64,000 bases of DNA from Neoalteromonas facilis (lineage in GTDB: Bacteria; Pseudomonadota; Gammaproteobacteria; Enterobacterales; Alteromonadaceae), in contig NZ_PEAY01000008.1 in NCBI RefSeq assembly GCF_002807665.1, positions 48,352 through 112,351 of the forward strand, written 5' to 3'. Below, in pieces: positions 37,306 through 47,561 of the stretch. Numbering within the stretch: the stretch's first letter is position 1; each line of letters opens with the position of its first letter. Below the pieces are notes generated by a model. That model saw nothing but the letters and a program-made list of their open reading frames with translations. It was not told the origin of the DNA and did no database searches. Position numbers and translations under genes: made by a program.

Positions 37306-39330
37306 ATGTATCCGAACCGATTAACCTATGTTGTACTCTTTTTTAACGCATTGTGCTGTTTAGTCACGGCACCGATTTTCGCCGAACAAACGCTCATTCC
37401 CAGAGTTGAATTCTATAGCAATGACAATGCTTGGGATGCCCAAATTAACGCGAATGCAAGCTTTTATGCCTATGAAGCCCCCTATCAAAACAAGCCATCT
37501 ATTTGGTTGATAGGTATACAAGACCATGACAAAACCAAGAATGCTAAGCCGCTGATGTTGGGAGATAAATTTCGTTTTCGCTACTTCAAATGGTCACTTC
37601 ACCCCGATTATCTTTTGATTTTCGCTGACAACTCAGGGGATGAGCGCTGGCGCTTATACAGTTTGAACATTAAAACAAACGCATTGACTCCATTGTCCCC
37701 AGGCGAAGGACAGCGCGCTCAGCTAGTCGGTTTCGACTACGACAATGTTGGGGAAATCATTGTTGCTCATAATAAGCGAGTGCCTGAATACAATGATGTT
37801 TATCGGGTGAATGTAAGCACAGGCCAAGAAAAACTAATCTATCAAAACGATTCTCAATATGCGGATTTCTATGTGTCTAACTCGGGCAAACTCACTTTAG
37901 CGAATAAGCGAGATCCCGAAACAGATGACTTCACCCTTGAGAGGCCTAAAGGGCTGTTACATCCAACGGATAAAGCACAGCCGCTTTTTCATGTGCCATT
38001 CGAAGACAATCGCTCATTTCGCTTCTTACAATTTTCCCAAGATGAGCAGTTTTTCTATGTGTTAAGTGCAGCCAACAGAGACACCGCAGCCCTGCTAAAA
38101 GTGAGCTATAAAACAGGTGAATATGAAACGATTGCACGTTCAGATAAAGCTGACATAAAAGAGGTCATTTTTGATCCAACAACCCAAACTCCGCTGCTTT
38201 ATGCCATCGATTACACTTCGCGCGAATGGGTCGCTATAGAGAACAATAAAGCCGCACTAGCGGAAAAGTTAAGCCATGATTTTAAAGGCCGAGTTGACAT
38301 TGTATCGACCAGCATAACGGGCAACTACTCAACGATTTACATATCCGGTAAAGCCGCTTCTTACTATGCACTACTAAACCACCAAACGGCTGAAACGCGT
38401 CGCTTAGTCAATGCCTACCCCCAATTGGCTAAATATTCCTTCTCCGAAAAAGTGGCTTTCACCATGAAGACCCGCGACGGCAAGACTCAAACAGGCACTT
38501 TTGTTGCCGCTCATGGCAGTGATAAGGATCAAGACGGCTACCCTGATACTCCGACTCCCATGATCATCATGGCGCACGGTGGGCCATGGGACCAATCTCG
38601 TCCAGGGTTTGATACCTGGCAGCAATGGCTGGCGAATCGCGGCTATTCAGTAATTTCTCCAAATTTCAGAGCCTCTACAGGCCTTGGAAAAGACTGGCTG
38701 AATCAAGGTAATCGAGAATGGGGAGGCGTGATCCAGAATGATATCGTGGATGCCGTGAACTGGGCCATCGAAATGGGTTACGCACAAAAAGATAAAATAG
38801 GCTCTATGGGAGCCTCCTTTGGCGGTTACGTGTCTTTGCGTCTATTGACTGATACACCAGACTTACTCGCCTGTGGTGTATCGACTTCTGCTAGCCCCAA
38901 CCTGATTTCGTTGTACAACGCTTTGCCTGAGTATTGGGCAGCATTTAAGCGGGAATACTTGATCCGTGTAGGGGACGCAACGACGGAGGCAGGCCGAGCA
39001 TTACTAAAATCGCACTCTCCACTGTTTTATGCCGACAACATCACGAAGCCTTTGCTTATTTTTCATGGCGAACACGACAGCCGGGTCGATATTTCAGAGC
39101 CGCAACAGATAGTCGATGCGATGTTGAAAAATAAGCAAGATGTCACCTTCGCTGTATCAAAACAATCTGGACATGGCTCCGCCGATCCTGATGCAGAGCT
39201 TGCCTATCAGGCTATCGTGGAAAAGTTCTTTGCCAAATGCCTTGGCGGAAGATACGAACGATTCAATGCTGAATTGCCGCAAGAATCTATCGAAATAAGA
39301 GCTGGAGGCGCGTTCTTTTTAGAGCCGTGA
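37306..39330 (+). CDS. S9-family prolyl oligopeptidase-like serine peptidase
   Basis: 674 residues with an N-terminal signal peptide (about 1-26, ending APIFAEQ), so exported. A beta-propeller-like N-terminal region leads to the alpha/beta-hydrolase catalytic domain. The triad is visible: Ser504 in GASFGGY, Asp591 in HGEHDSRVD and His623 in QSGHGS. The family cleaves short peptides, often after proline; the substrate here is unknown. It is co-transcribed with tetR, and a terminator follows. Confidence 0.9.
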   Translation: MYPNRLTYVVLFFNALCCLVTAPIFAEQTLIPRVEFYSNDNAWDAQINANASFYAYEAPYQNKPSIWLIGIQDHDKTKNAKPLMLGDKFRFRYFKWSLHPDYLLIFADNSGDERWRLYSLNIKTNALTPLSPGEGQRAQLVGFDYDNVGEIIVAHNKRVPEYNDVYRVNVSTGQEKLIYQNDSQYADFYVSNSGKLTLANKRDPETDDFTLERPKGLLHPTDKAQPLFHVPFEDNRSFRFLQFSQDEQFFYVLSAANRDTAALLKVSYKTGEYETIARSDKADIKEVIFDPTTQTPLLYAIDYTSREWVAIENNKAALAEKLSHDFKGRVDIVSTSITGNYSTIYISGKAASYYALLNHQTAETRRLVNAYPQLAKYSFSEKVAFTMKTRDGKTQTGTFVAAHGSDKDQDGYPDTPTPMIIMAHGGPWDQSRPGFDTWQQWLANRGYSVISPNFRASTGLGKDWLNQGNREWGGVIQNDIVDAVNWAIEMGYAQKDKIGSMGASFGGYVSLRLLTDTPDLLACGVSTSASPNLISLYNALPEYWAAFKREYLIRVGDATTEAGRALLKSHSPLFYADNITKPLLIFHGEHDSRVDISEPQQIVDAMLKNKQDVTFAVSKQSGHGSADPDAELAYQAIVEKFFAKCLGGRYERFNAELPQESIEIRAGGAFFLEP

Positions 39331-39341
39331 AGGGTATAACA

Positions 39342-39369
39342 AAAAAAGCCACACAATTGTGTGGCTTTA
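39342..39369. terminator. Bidirectional terminator between convergent genes
   Basis: AAAGCCACACAATTGTGTGGCTTT, a perfect stem flanked by A and T runs, between the S9 peptidase (+) and the PAP2 gene (-). Confidence 0.85.
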
Positions 39370-39380
39370 TACATGCGAGG

Positions 39381-40382
39381 TTAAGCCGGTGAGTTTATTT
39401 TATGTCGGGGTAACCAAAAGTTTCCGAGATAAGTAGACAATGCACCATAAAATACCCAGTATCCTGCGGCAAAACTGAATACCATATTGAATAACCATTC
39501 GCTAACACGCGAATCCGCGGAACCAGCTAAATTTGGACGTAACACAGCCATAATAACAATCATTCCGGCAAGCCCAATAACGGCCAACATTATTTTGTGC
39601 CATACGCTGACTAGAGACAAATCATACTCGCCACTACTAACATATTTTTTATAGCCAATTGCGGCGCCTACAAATAGACCTGCAGCTAGCGTAATCCCGC
39701 CACCCGCTAATCGATGTGCCGGTACCATTTTGTATTCTAAATATTGCAAAGGGATCTGGTAATGACTGTGGAGCCAGAACGCAATACCTATTGCGACGTA
39801 CATTGCGCCAACAAAGCCAACTGCAATCACTCCCAATTTCGCAACACTTGCGTTTAAGAAAGTAGCTGTCAGTCTATCTTTAAAACGTTGTACCAGCATA
39901 AGAACTATAATGCCTTGCAGAACCCCTAACAGCATATGATCCGGTGCCATTGAAGCATGATACATCTTGGACAGACTGGTCAATAACACAAAAGGAATAC
40001 CAACAATTAACGTCCAACGTTTACGCGTTTGTAAAAATAAAGCCCCCCAAAACACGGTCGCAAATGAGGCATAGCCACCTGGACTACTGTAGAGACTTGT
40101 CACAGCATCCAATGGCAGCAACGCATCACTAAGCCAAAAGGGTCTTGGTTGTGCAAGTACCACTTTTAAAATATCGCCCAGCATTATTTCAAACATCATG
40201 AGTAAGAAAAGCGGGCCCAGCAGCCGAGGGGATACTAACCAGAACAGCAGTGGCATTAAAAAGACCATCGCCAACTCAGCTTTTACAAAAAGTGAAAGCA
40301 CATCCATCAGGCCACCAATAGAGCCCTGATGGCTTTGCAACATTAAGATAAAATCTACGCCGAATGATTGTATGGTATTCAT
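39381..40382 (-). CDS. PAP2-superfamily membrane protein with degenerate active site
   Basis: 333 residues, eight or more hydrophobic helices. The PAP2 fold is suggested by KVVLAQPRPFW (motif KX6RP). Motif 2 reads SPGGYAS, where the normal PSGH histidine is Tyr, and motif 3 reads SKMYHASMAPDH, where the nucleophilic His position is Met and the Asp is His. Catalysis of lipid-phosphate hydrolysis is therefore doubtful. Its ATG overlaps the S41 peptidase stop by four bases, so the two are coupled. Confidence 0.7.
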   Translation of the reverse strand: MNTIQSFGVDFILMLQSHQGSIGGLMDVLSLFVKAELAMVFLMPLLFWLVSPRLLGPLFLLMMFEIMLGDILKVVLAQPRPFWLSDALLPLDAVTSLYSSPGGYASFATVFWGALFLQTRKRWTLIVGIPFVLLTSLSKMYHASMAPDHMLLGVLQGIIVLMLVQRFKDRLTATFLNASVAKLGVIAVGFVGAMYVAIGIAFWLHSHYQIPLQYLEYKMVPAHRLAGGGITLAAGLFVGAAIGYKKYVSSGEYDLSLVSVWHKIMLAVIGLAGMIVIMAVLRPNLAGSADSRVSEWLFNMVFSFAAGYWVFYGALSTYLGNFWLPRHKINSPA

Positions 40383-42490
40383 TGAGGCATCTCCTGTTGT
40401 AAACGGTACATCATGTCTGATGCCGTGGTATTGTTCGGATTAAGCTCAAGTGCTCGGTTAAAACTGAATATGCTTGATAAAATGTCTCCCGATCTAAATT
40501 GGGCCATTCCTAATCGACTCCACGCATACGTGTTGTCTTCATTGAACCAACGGATATATTCAAATATCGCTGCGGCTTTGGCGGGCTCCCCATTGTTGTA
40601 GAAACCATATCCATATACGCGATAGAAAATTTCGCCACCCGCTTGTAAGTACGCATACTCAGGAGCTTGCTTGAGTAACTTAACGCCATCTTCGATTTCG
40701 CTAACATCGTCACTGTAAAATAGCGAGAAAGGCATTTTGTAGTCGCTTCCGACCTTTGTTAGTTGAATATCTTTGCCTGCCCAATCCAGCGCTAACTCTC
40801 CATCAACCGTTTCGATTGATAAATTTCTTAGGTGTGGATGCATTCCCCCACGGGCCTCATACAAGGGTACGAACAATCTATTGAGTGAAACTCGAGAAAA
40901 ATCGTCAACGCGAAGCTGAACTTGACCTTCAGGCGTTCTATCAAACCAAACTAGCTGACCATCATCAGTAAGATAACGGTTTGCCGTTGGTATCTCCGTT
41001 AGCGCAACTAAGCCTAATTGTTGATCGCCATGAATGATTTCCAGAGCAGGGTCTCGTTGTTGCACATAGTCATCATAGGTATAGCGAACCGGGATATGAG
41101 GCTTAACAGTATCGCTAGTGTCTTCTTTAAAGCTGCCACGCCATGTGACGCGGGAAATTGCCCCCCAAATACCCGAATGCCTGAGCGTGAATCCTTTGCT
41201 ATCGCCATAATGGTTTGCACCTTGCCCGGTTGGTTCTCCAACAAAAATCGCATTGGTTTGGCGTTCAAGTAATGAAACAAAATTAGCGGCAGCTGAATAT
41301 GTGCGCCCCGAAATCAACACATACAGTTTTCCATGTTGATTGACGACATTACTGTTACGTATAACTTCAACCAGGTGTCTGGTTTTAAAGTTATCCCCAC
41401 CACGATTTTGGCGTAAATCAATGACCACTTTTTCAATCGATTTCTCTGCAAACTGACGTTTCAGATAGTTCGCAAAATCTTCCACACTGAAGCGATTATC
41501 ATCCTGCAATTCGTTGATATTCACATAGTAAGCTTGTGAATCTTCGTCATATCGCGTCCAAAAGTGGGTAGTAAACATGTTGTGTACATATGGACTATCG
41601 CTTGTTTCCTTACTACGAGAGAAATACATCATTGCCCACTGGTAATAAGGCTCTGCTTTTACCGTTTGCTGTGAGCGCACTCCATCCTTTTCGAGAGTCA
41701 ATATTACATCTTCATTCACAGCTTTCACGCTAACCTCTTCGAGAAGCTCCGCCATTGCACCGTAAAGTGCAAAACGGTCCCACTTATTACCGACGCTCTC
41801 CGCACCAATATATGGCTCTACCTTCGAAAAGACGTCTTCAATTGGCACATCATTGACAGCGATAACCTTACTATTTTTGAGATCGGTTAAATGCCTACCC
41901 GCTTCGACAATGACCACGCTGTCAGATAATTTATGCATGATGATCGGCAATATATGAAAGTCGATAGCAGGCTGTGGAGGAATAATTGAATGCCCATCAT
42001 TGATTTGAGCAAGTAAGTGCATAAAAGCTAACTTAATTTTGGTATCACTCCATCCCGCTTCAATACCTGAGCGAATCTCTTTCACTTGTTCGTCAAAGGT
42101 ACGCTCATCAACCAACGCCATAGCGTTTGGGTGAAGGGTTTTAATATTCGACGCTAACTGATCTAAATCTTGTTGCCACTCAGTTCCGGTTAAACTTTGT
42201 AGTGAAGATGGAGATACCAAAACACGATAATCCCAAAGTAAGATCACTGCTAAAAAAGGAAGTAGAAAGCTAAAAAAGAACAAGGTCTTTGCTTGTTTAT
42301 GCCTGCCTATTGCATTGCTGCTTTTACCCAACCAAAGAAGGTAGCCTGCAGTTATTGCCACTAAAAGAATGGTAAGTGACCAGAATTTCAAACCATACGG
42401 GTTGGGCAATAATTGATACACCCCAAAAGCCGCTAAGATGATCAGTAAGGGCATGACCAAGTACCCTGTTACACGAAAAATGGTAGCCAT
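40379..42490 (-). CDS. S41-family peptidase with N-terminal membrane helices and C-terminal TPRs
   Basis: 703 residues. Three membrane helices (about 5-25, 35-53, 70-88) precede an extracytoplasmic S41 (tail-specific protease-like) domain with VVIDLRQNRGGDN and SGRTYSAAANFVSLL, in which the Ser of TYSAA is the likely nucleophile. The C-terminus holds tetratricopeptide-like helices (AYAWSRLGMAQF...SFNRALELNPNN). It follows tetR by 2 bases and overlaps the PAP2 gene. Confidence 0.85.
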   Translation of the reverse strand: MATIFRVTGYLVMPLLIILAAFGVYQLLPNPYGLKFWSLTILLVAITAGYLLWLGKSSNAIGRHKQAKTLFFFSFLLPFLAVILLWDYRVLVSPSSLQSLTGTEWQQDLDQLASNIKTLHPNAMALVDERTFDEQVKEIRSGIEAGWSDTKIKLAFMHLLAQINDGHSIIPPQPAIDFHILPIIMHKLSDSVVIVEAGRHLTDLKNSKVIAVNDVPIEDVFSKVEPYIGAESVGNKWDRFALYGAMAELLEEVSVKAVNEDVILTLEKDGVRSQQTVKAEPYYQWAMMYFSRSKETSDSPYVHNMFTTHFWTRYDEDSQAYYVNINELQDDNRFSVEDFANYLKRQFAEKSIEKVVIDLRQNRGGDNFKTRHLVEVIRNSNVVNQHGKLYVLISGRTYSAAANFVSLLERQTNAIFVGEPTGQGANHYGDSKGFTLRHSGIWGAISRVTWRGSFKEDTSDTVKPHIPVRYTYDDYVQQRDPALEIIHGDQQLGLVALTEIPTANRYLTDDGQLVWFDRTPEGQVQLRVDDFSRVSLNRLFVPLYEARGGMHPHLRNLSIETVDGELALDWAGKDIQLTKVGSDYKMPFSLFYSDDVSEIEDGVKLLKQAPEYAYLQAGGEIFYRVYGYGFYNNGEPAKAAAIFEYIRWFNEDNTYAWSRLGMAQFRSGDILSSIFSFNRALELNPNNTTASDMMYRLQQEMPQ

Positions 42491-42492
42491 CG

Positions 42493-43083
42493 TTATTTCT
42501 CCCCTTTAATCGCGTTCAATAGAAAGGTGGCGCGCCTAGATATTTCTGTTTCTGGGTTAAACTCTTCTTCAGAAAATGCCCACTCATGTGCCGTCGCAGT
42601 CAATGCAGCAAGCAATAAAGGCACTAAGACATCAACTTCTGTTTGGCTTGCAAACTCACCATTTTGAATGCCTAAATTAACTTGCTCAGTAAGCGCCGCG
42701 ACGATATCAGCGTCTAGTTTCAATTCTAAATCTCGTAACTCTTTATGATGGGGTGATATGCGACATACTGCGTGAAACAGCGATTCATCTTTGCGAGCGT
42801 GACGAAATAAAGACAAACAAATCTTGAGTATGTTGTCTGTTGCGCAATCACCGTATGAGCCTCTGCAATCACTCAGTGCATCAGCCGTAATTAACGTGAT
42901 GTAACGCACTAGCACCGCTTCTTTCGTCGGGAAATGATTAAAAAAAGTACCTTTTGCAACACCAGCCGCGTCACAGATTTTATTGACACTGGTGGTGTCA
43001 TAACCTAGCTCTTGAAACAACGAAATTGACGTTTCATACAAATGATCAGCCAACTCTTCTTTTTGCTTTGCTCTCCAATTCAT
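42493..43083 (-). CDS. TetR/AcrR-family regulator
   Basis: 196 residues with the N-terminal HTH (LADHLYETSISLFQELGYDTTSVNKICDAAGVAKGTFFNHFPTKEAVLVRYI). It leads the operon of S41 peptidase and PAP2 protein and is preceded by a perfect palindrome at 43100-43113, so autorepression is likely. Confidence 0.88.
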   Translation of the reverse strand: MNWRAKQKEELADHLYETSISLFQELGYDTTSVNKICDAAGVAKGTFFNHFPTKEAVLVRYITLITADALSDCRGSYGDCATDNILKICLSLFRHARKDESLFHAVCRISPHHKELRDLELKLDADIVAALTEQVNLGIQNGEFASQTEVDVLVPLLLAALTATAHEWAFSEEEFNPETEISRRATFLLNAIKGEK

Positions 43084-43099
43084 ACACCAACACCTTTAA

Positions 43100-43113
43100 A
43101 TGACCATGGTCAT
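43100..43113. promoter_or_regulatory. Palindromic operator upstream of tetR
   Basis: ATGACCATGGTCAT, a perfect 14-bp palindrome 17 bases before the tetR start codon on the minus strand. A typical TetR autoregulatory site. Confidence 0.6.
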
Positions 43114-43538
43114 ATTATGTGATCGGTTTATTAAATGTTCAACTCATATTTCATTTTCTCTCTACACAGCCATACTAGGCGGATGAATTTATTAGCTTTT
43201 TAGTTTTTGCAACGCAAATTTATGCATGAATTACAGCAGCACATCAGTGGTAGGTGTAAATCCGTATATATCGCGAAGCGAAAAATTGAATATTTGATTT
43301 ACATCACCAAACTTTCATTTATCCGCCATCCATTGCCATTCGGCAGACTAATCAATTCGCTTTTCTCATTTTTTCACGCTAGGCTGATGCATACTTTCCC
43401 TTAGATTTGGGATATTTTTGTTGTTTAGTCCTTTAAGACTGATTGAAACAATAAGCGGTGATCAGAAAATGATTTCGCGAGTCTTCTTGAGAATAGGAGT
43501 TATGAGCTAGCACTAGCTCTAGGTGGTGACATTGATCG
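43114..43538. other. Divergent intergenic region
   Basis: About 425 bases between tetR and the GGDEF/EAL gene. An open frame of 65 codons at 43207 has no convincing ribosome site or homology and is not called. Promoters of both flanking genes should be here, but I see no clear boxes. Confidence 0.35.
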
Positions 43539-46031
43539 ATGAGTACAAGCATTAAACACTCTGTAGGCTCCCTAAAACAGTTTTACCTCGGCAGCATGAT
43601 CTTGCTTACCGGTTGCGCCATCATTGCATCACTATTTTTCTCAGCCAATGTATCCTTTCTCAATCAACAGTACTTAATACTTCACCTCAGTTCTGAGCTG
43701 ATTTCGACCTTCACATTTGCTGCGATTGTTGTAGTAGTGTGCATTCAACCGAGTAAATATCGTCCGCCTCAAGCAAACGTTTTGGTTTTTGGCTTAACCC
43801 TTGTCGCTATTCTTGATTACTATCACGGCGTGTCGTATGCCGGCATGCCACCGTTAGTGACCGACACATCAACTGAAAAGGCTATATTCTTTTGGTTTAC
43901 CGGCAGAACAGCAGAACTAATGACCTTTGCCCTGCTGCTTGTAAATACTCAATTAAAAGGCAAAACGCGTTATTGGTTGGTCGCTGCAGGCATTACTTGT
44001 TGTGCGGTTATTTATGTCGGGAATTATCATCTGGAGTGGTTTCCTAGATTATTTGAAATCGGGCAAGGGGTTACGCCCTTTAAGTCAATATATGAGTCTG
44101 CTCTCACGGCGGTTAGTTTACTGCTTGCGGCTTTATTCTGCTATAAAGGACTCAAAGCTGACGAAGCAGAATCTATATATTTATCGCTTGCAGCCTACAG
44201 CATGGCAATATGTTCATTCCTAATCATTAATTATGATTCGCCATCACAACTTAACATACTAACGGCACATGCATTTAAGATCGTTGCTGCTGTGGTCATT
44301 TTTCGCTCTATATTCGTCGAAGAAATGCGCTTACCTTACGACGTTATCCGACAAGAAAAGTCTGAAAAGCTCAAGGCACTACAAGAAACCAAAGAGCTGC
44401 AACAAGCGCTTGATCAACATGCCATTGTCGCGGTAACAGACGTACATGGTGTGATTGAAAGTGTAAATGACAAGTTCTGTGAGATTTCGCAATATTCGCG
44501 TGAAGAGTTAATTGGCAAAACACACAAGTTAATTAATTCAGGTCACCATCCGAAATCATTTTTTAGGGATTTGTGGGAAACCATATCTAATGGTGAACCT
44601 TGGGAAGGTGAAGTATGCAATCGCGCTAAGGACGGAAGTTTATATTGGGTCAGTACAACCATAGTGCCGTTGCTCGACAAAGCGCAAAAGCCCACAAAGT
44701 ATATTGCTATTCGCGCTGATATCACGGGACGCAAAGAAGCTGAATTGGCCGCTATACGGCTTGCCAACTTTGATGAATTAACCAATTTACCCAATCGTCA
44801 ACAACTTAAAGATACGCTAAACGCTTGCTATAACCACATACCAGAGAGTCGGGGGTATCATGCACTCTTGCTAATTGATTTGGATGATTTTCGCGTATTC
44901 AATGATAGCCTTGGCCACCATATTGGTGATGCACTGCTACTCAGCGTTGCTGCAAGATTAGAAACCAATATATCAACGCCTCACTTTCTCGCACGTCTAG
45001 GCGCTGATGAGTTTGCGGTGATCCTCTGGTCGCTGAATGATGACAAGACCAAGGCGTCGCATGCGGCCCAAAAATTTGCCGAGATCATCAATGAAACCAT
45101 AAAAAAACCTATATCGACAGGTAAGAGCAACGTTAACTTAACGGCTAGCCTTGGCATTAGTTTGTTTGATGATCATCAAGGCGAATTTACTGAGGTTTAT
45201 AAACGAGCTGACATGGCGCTCTACCACGCAAAAAGACTAGGCAAAAATAATCACAGCTTTTATGAAAAGGAACTGGAAGATAACCTTGAGAAGAGGGCTA
45301 AATTAACTCAGGCACTAAGCTCTGCACTGCTGAATAGCGAGTTCCAAATTTATTATCAACCCATCTTTGACAAAGACCGAAAAAAGACAGGTTACGAAGC
45401 CCTATTACGATGGACAAACGAACATTTAGGTTTCGTATCTCCAGTAGATTTTATTCCTGTAGCCGAAGAAACGCGCTCTATTATTCCTATAGGCCATTGG
45501 GTATTAACTCAGGCCTGCGAATTGGTCGCTTCTTGGGCCTCTATCCCTGAGCGTCAGGCCTTAACGATTGCAGTAAACGTTAGCTCTGTGCAATTCAACG
45601 ATGCGGGTTTTATACCGATGGTACAAAATATTATTGCCGAAACAGGGGCTGACCCAAGCCGCATTAAAATGGAAATCACCGAAAGTTTGATGCTAGCCAA
45701 TGACGACGCTTTGCATGAAAAAATGCAGGCTATTGCACAACTCGGATTTGAACTATCTCTTGACGATTTTGGAACAGGCTTCTCGTCATTAAGCTACATC
45801 ACACGTTTCCCCATCGAAACGATCAAAATAGATAAGTGCTTCGTTGATAAAATGTTAGTGAGCTCTGAAGACAATTCCGTGGTAACGGCCATCGTTAACT
45901 TAGCCAAAGGGCTAAATAAGCAAGTCGTCGCTGAAGGGGTGGAGACAGAAGAGCAGCTGCAACACCTCATTGAGCTAGGTTGTGATTTTTATCAAGGGTA
46001 CTTGCTCGGAAAACCAAGCCCAGAGCTTTAA
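43539..46031 (+). CDS. MASE3-like sensor protein with PAS, GGDEF and EAL domains
   Basis: Bifunctional or phosphodiesterase-type c-di-GMP enzyme of 830 residues. N-terminal membrane sensor (about 15-270, seven or eight helices; [13 protein letters not shown] and the MRLPYD exit) resembles MASE3. A PAS domain follows (about 295-405, [22 protein letters not shown]). The GGDEF-type domain has GADEF near residue 488 instead of GGDEF, so cyclase activity is uncertain. The EAL domain is intact: YEALLRW (about 618), [23 protein letters not shown] and AEGVETEEQ. It probably degrades c-di-GMP. ATG at 43539, single gene. Confidence 0.9.
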   Translation: MSTSIKHSVGSLKQFYLGSMILLTGCAIIASLFFSANVSFLNQQYLILHLSSELISTFTFAAIVVVVCIQPSKYRPPQANVLVFGLTLVAILDYYHGVSYAGMPPLVTDTSTEKAIFFWFTGRTAELMTFALLLVNTQLKGKTRYWLVAAGITCCAVIYVGNYHLEWFPRLFEIGQGVTPFKSIYESALTAVSLLLAALFCYKGLKADEAESIYLSLAAYSMAICSFLIINYDSPSQLNILTAHAFKIVAAVVIFRSIFVEEMRLPYDVIRQEKSEKLKALQETKELQQALDQHAIVAVTDVHGVIESVNDKFCEISQYSREELIGKTHKLINSGHHPKSFFRDLWETISNGEPWEGEVCNRAKDGSLYWVSTTIVPLLDKAQKPTKYIAIRADITGRKEAELAAIRLANFDELTNLPNRQQLKDTLNACYNHIPESRGYHALLLIDLDDFRVFNDSLGHHIGDALLLSVAARLETNISTPHFLARLGADEFAVILWSLNDDKTKASHAAQKFAEIINETIKKPISTGKSNVNLTASLGISLFDDHQGEFTEVYKRADMALYHAKRLGKNNHSFYEKELEDNLEKRAKLTQALSSALLNSEFQIYYQPIFDKDRKKTGYEALLRWTNEHLGFVSPVDFIPVAEETRSIIPIGHWVLTQACELVASWASIPERQALTIAVNVSSVQFNDAGFIPMVQNIIAETGADPSRIKMEITESLMLANDDALHEKMQAIAQLGFELSLDDFGTGFSSLSYITRFPIETIKIDKCFVDKMLVSSEDNSVVTAIVNLAKGLNKQVVAEGVETEEQLQHLIELGCDFYQGYLLGKPSPEL

Positions 46032-46153
46032 CGCACTATCACGTTAGCCCCCATGAAACGCCTATTCTAACATTGCATCTGTCATCAGACTGTAAAGTCG
46101 AATGATTATGTTAGTAGTACCCTTGCCAAATTGTGCCTGTAACTGCTCCTTAA

Positions 46154-46942
46154 ATGAAAAAGCTCAAGCGCTATCAATACGAACGTTACGCCATTTTGTG
46201 TCAACTAGCCTACCCCGATAGCACAGTACAATATAACGACGTCCTATCGCCATTTCATGAACGCCAATTACACGACAGTAACGGTAGGATGAGTGTAAGG
46301 ATTTTGTGGATGGACAATAAGAAAGAGGTCATCATTGTCTTTCGAGGGTCGCAAGGTTGGCAGGATTGGCTGGCTAACTTTTTCTGTTTACCGAGTAAAA
46401 TTGAACAAGTCGATCGTCACTTTTACATCCATTGGGCCTTTAAAAGGTTATTAAACAACCCCGCGTATGCAGACAGTGAAAAACGCGAACGGCCTCGTTC
46501 ACTGAGGAAATTACTCATTGATGAGTTGGAGCCTCTAAGACAACAAGGCAAACGCTTTTCCTTTATCGGACATTCCTCTGGCGGCGCAATTGCTACGCTG
46601 ATGGCGGATTACTATGAACGGTTATATACCAAAACCGTGAAACGTGTAGTCACTTTTGGCCAACCGGCTGTCGGTAGCCTATCTTGGTCTAAATATTATA
46701 CATTGCATCGCAAAACCTATCGTATTTGTTGTGATCTCGATATCGTCACCTTTATGCCGCCTTTTCCCTACTACTTTTGGCATGTGGGCAAGATGCTGTG
46801 GTTACATGATGACCAAATATATGAAAACACACCCACTCATATTCGCTTCCTGAAATCACTGCAAAGTTGGATGTTAAGGCCTTTTACTTATCACTTAATG
46901 CGCAAATACATTCGCAATAAAACGCTGTTTGATGAGCACTAG
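46154..46942 (+). CDS. Class 3 lipase family alpha/beta hydrolase
   Basis: 262 residues. FSFIGHSSGGAIATLMADYY contains the nucleophile Ser141 in GHSSG; VIIVFRGSQGWQDWLANF earlier is the usual class 3 lipase entry (oxyanion region). No signal peptide is visible. The acid and His of the triad cannot be fixed by eye. Lone gene. Confidence 0.85.
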   Translation: MKKLKRYQYERYAILCQLAYPDSTVQYNDVLSPFHERQLHDSNGRMSVRILWMDNKKEVIIVFRGSQGWQDWLANFFCLPSKIEQVDRHFYIHWAFKRLLNNPAYADSEKRERPRSLRKLLIDELEPLRQQGKRFSFIGHSSGGAIATLMADYYERLYTKTVKRVVTFGQPAVGSLSWSKYYTLHRKTYRICCDLDIVTFMPPFPYYFWHVGKMLWLHDDQIYENTPTHIRFLKSLQSWMLRPFTYHLMRKYIRNKTLFDEH

Positions 46943-47069
46943 TTATAAGTGAAATGAATTATTCACCTTTATTGCTGGCGCAAAATCGCAACGATACAAT
47001 CACATAATAATCCACTGAAAATTTAAATTTGCTTGTTAGACTCTAAAAAAACACTTGGAGCAACCTAAT

Positions 47070-47534
47070 ATGAGAGCAGCCATTCTATTCATTATCTTTA
47101 CTTTCAGCACCCCATTAATGGCGGAAACAGAAAAGTCAAAAATCCACAAATTATTCGACAGCTACATGAGTAAATATAATCACTACCTTAAAACCGGAGC
47201 CTTACCAAAGAGCCCTCTACTCTACACCGACACTCTCATGTTGATGTCATCGAGCTCAAAACCGAGCGTGATCACACAAACGCAACTGAATGAACAAGTC
47301 CAGGTTTTCTTATCGCGTTTGAAAAACGATGGTGTCGATCACGTAAAGTGGGGCAAAGTGAACATTCATTTTCTCGATAAAAATATCGCGTTGGTGAGTA
47401 ACATCGCCGAACGCTATACGTCTTCTGGTGAATTGTTTAACCGAGTTGGCGCGAGCTATTACGTCTATCTAATTGAAGGAGAATGGAAAATATCCGCGTT
47501 TGCTGTACATGATGCTAAAAACACCTTACTTTAA
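47070..47534 (+). CDS. Exported NTF2-like (SnoaL/DUF4440-type) protein
   Basis: 154 residues with a signal peptide (MRAAILFIIFTFSTPLMAE). The remainder, about 130 residues with the pattern HVKWGKVNIHFLDKNIALVSNIAERYTSSGELFNRVGASYYVYLIEGEWKISAF, matches the NTF2-like cone fold. Start at 47070, preferred over TTG at 47055, because TTGGAG lies upstream. Function unknown; it is transcribed toward the LysR gene 27 bases downstream. Confidence 0.72.
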   Translation: MRAAILFIIFTFSTPLMAETEKSKIHKLFDSYMSKYNHYLKTGALPKSPLLYTDTLMLMSSSSKPSVITQTQLNEQVQVFLSRLKNDGVDHVKWGKVNIHFLDKNIALVSNIAERYTSSGELFNRVGASYYVYLIEGEWKISAFAVHDAKNTLL

Positions 47535-47561
47535 TCTGATAGGAACTATTGTGTTGTAGGC

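Noticed and set aside
43207..43404. 65-codon open frame between tetR and the GGDEF/EAL gene
   Set aside because: No ribosome site, no hydrophobic or domain pattern, and it lies in a divergent promoter region.
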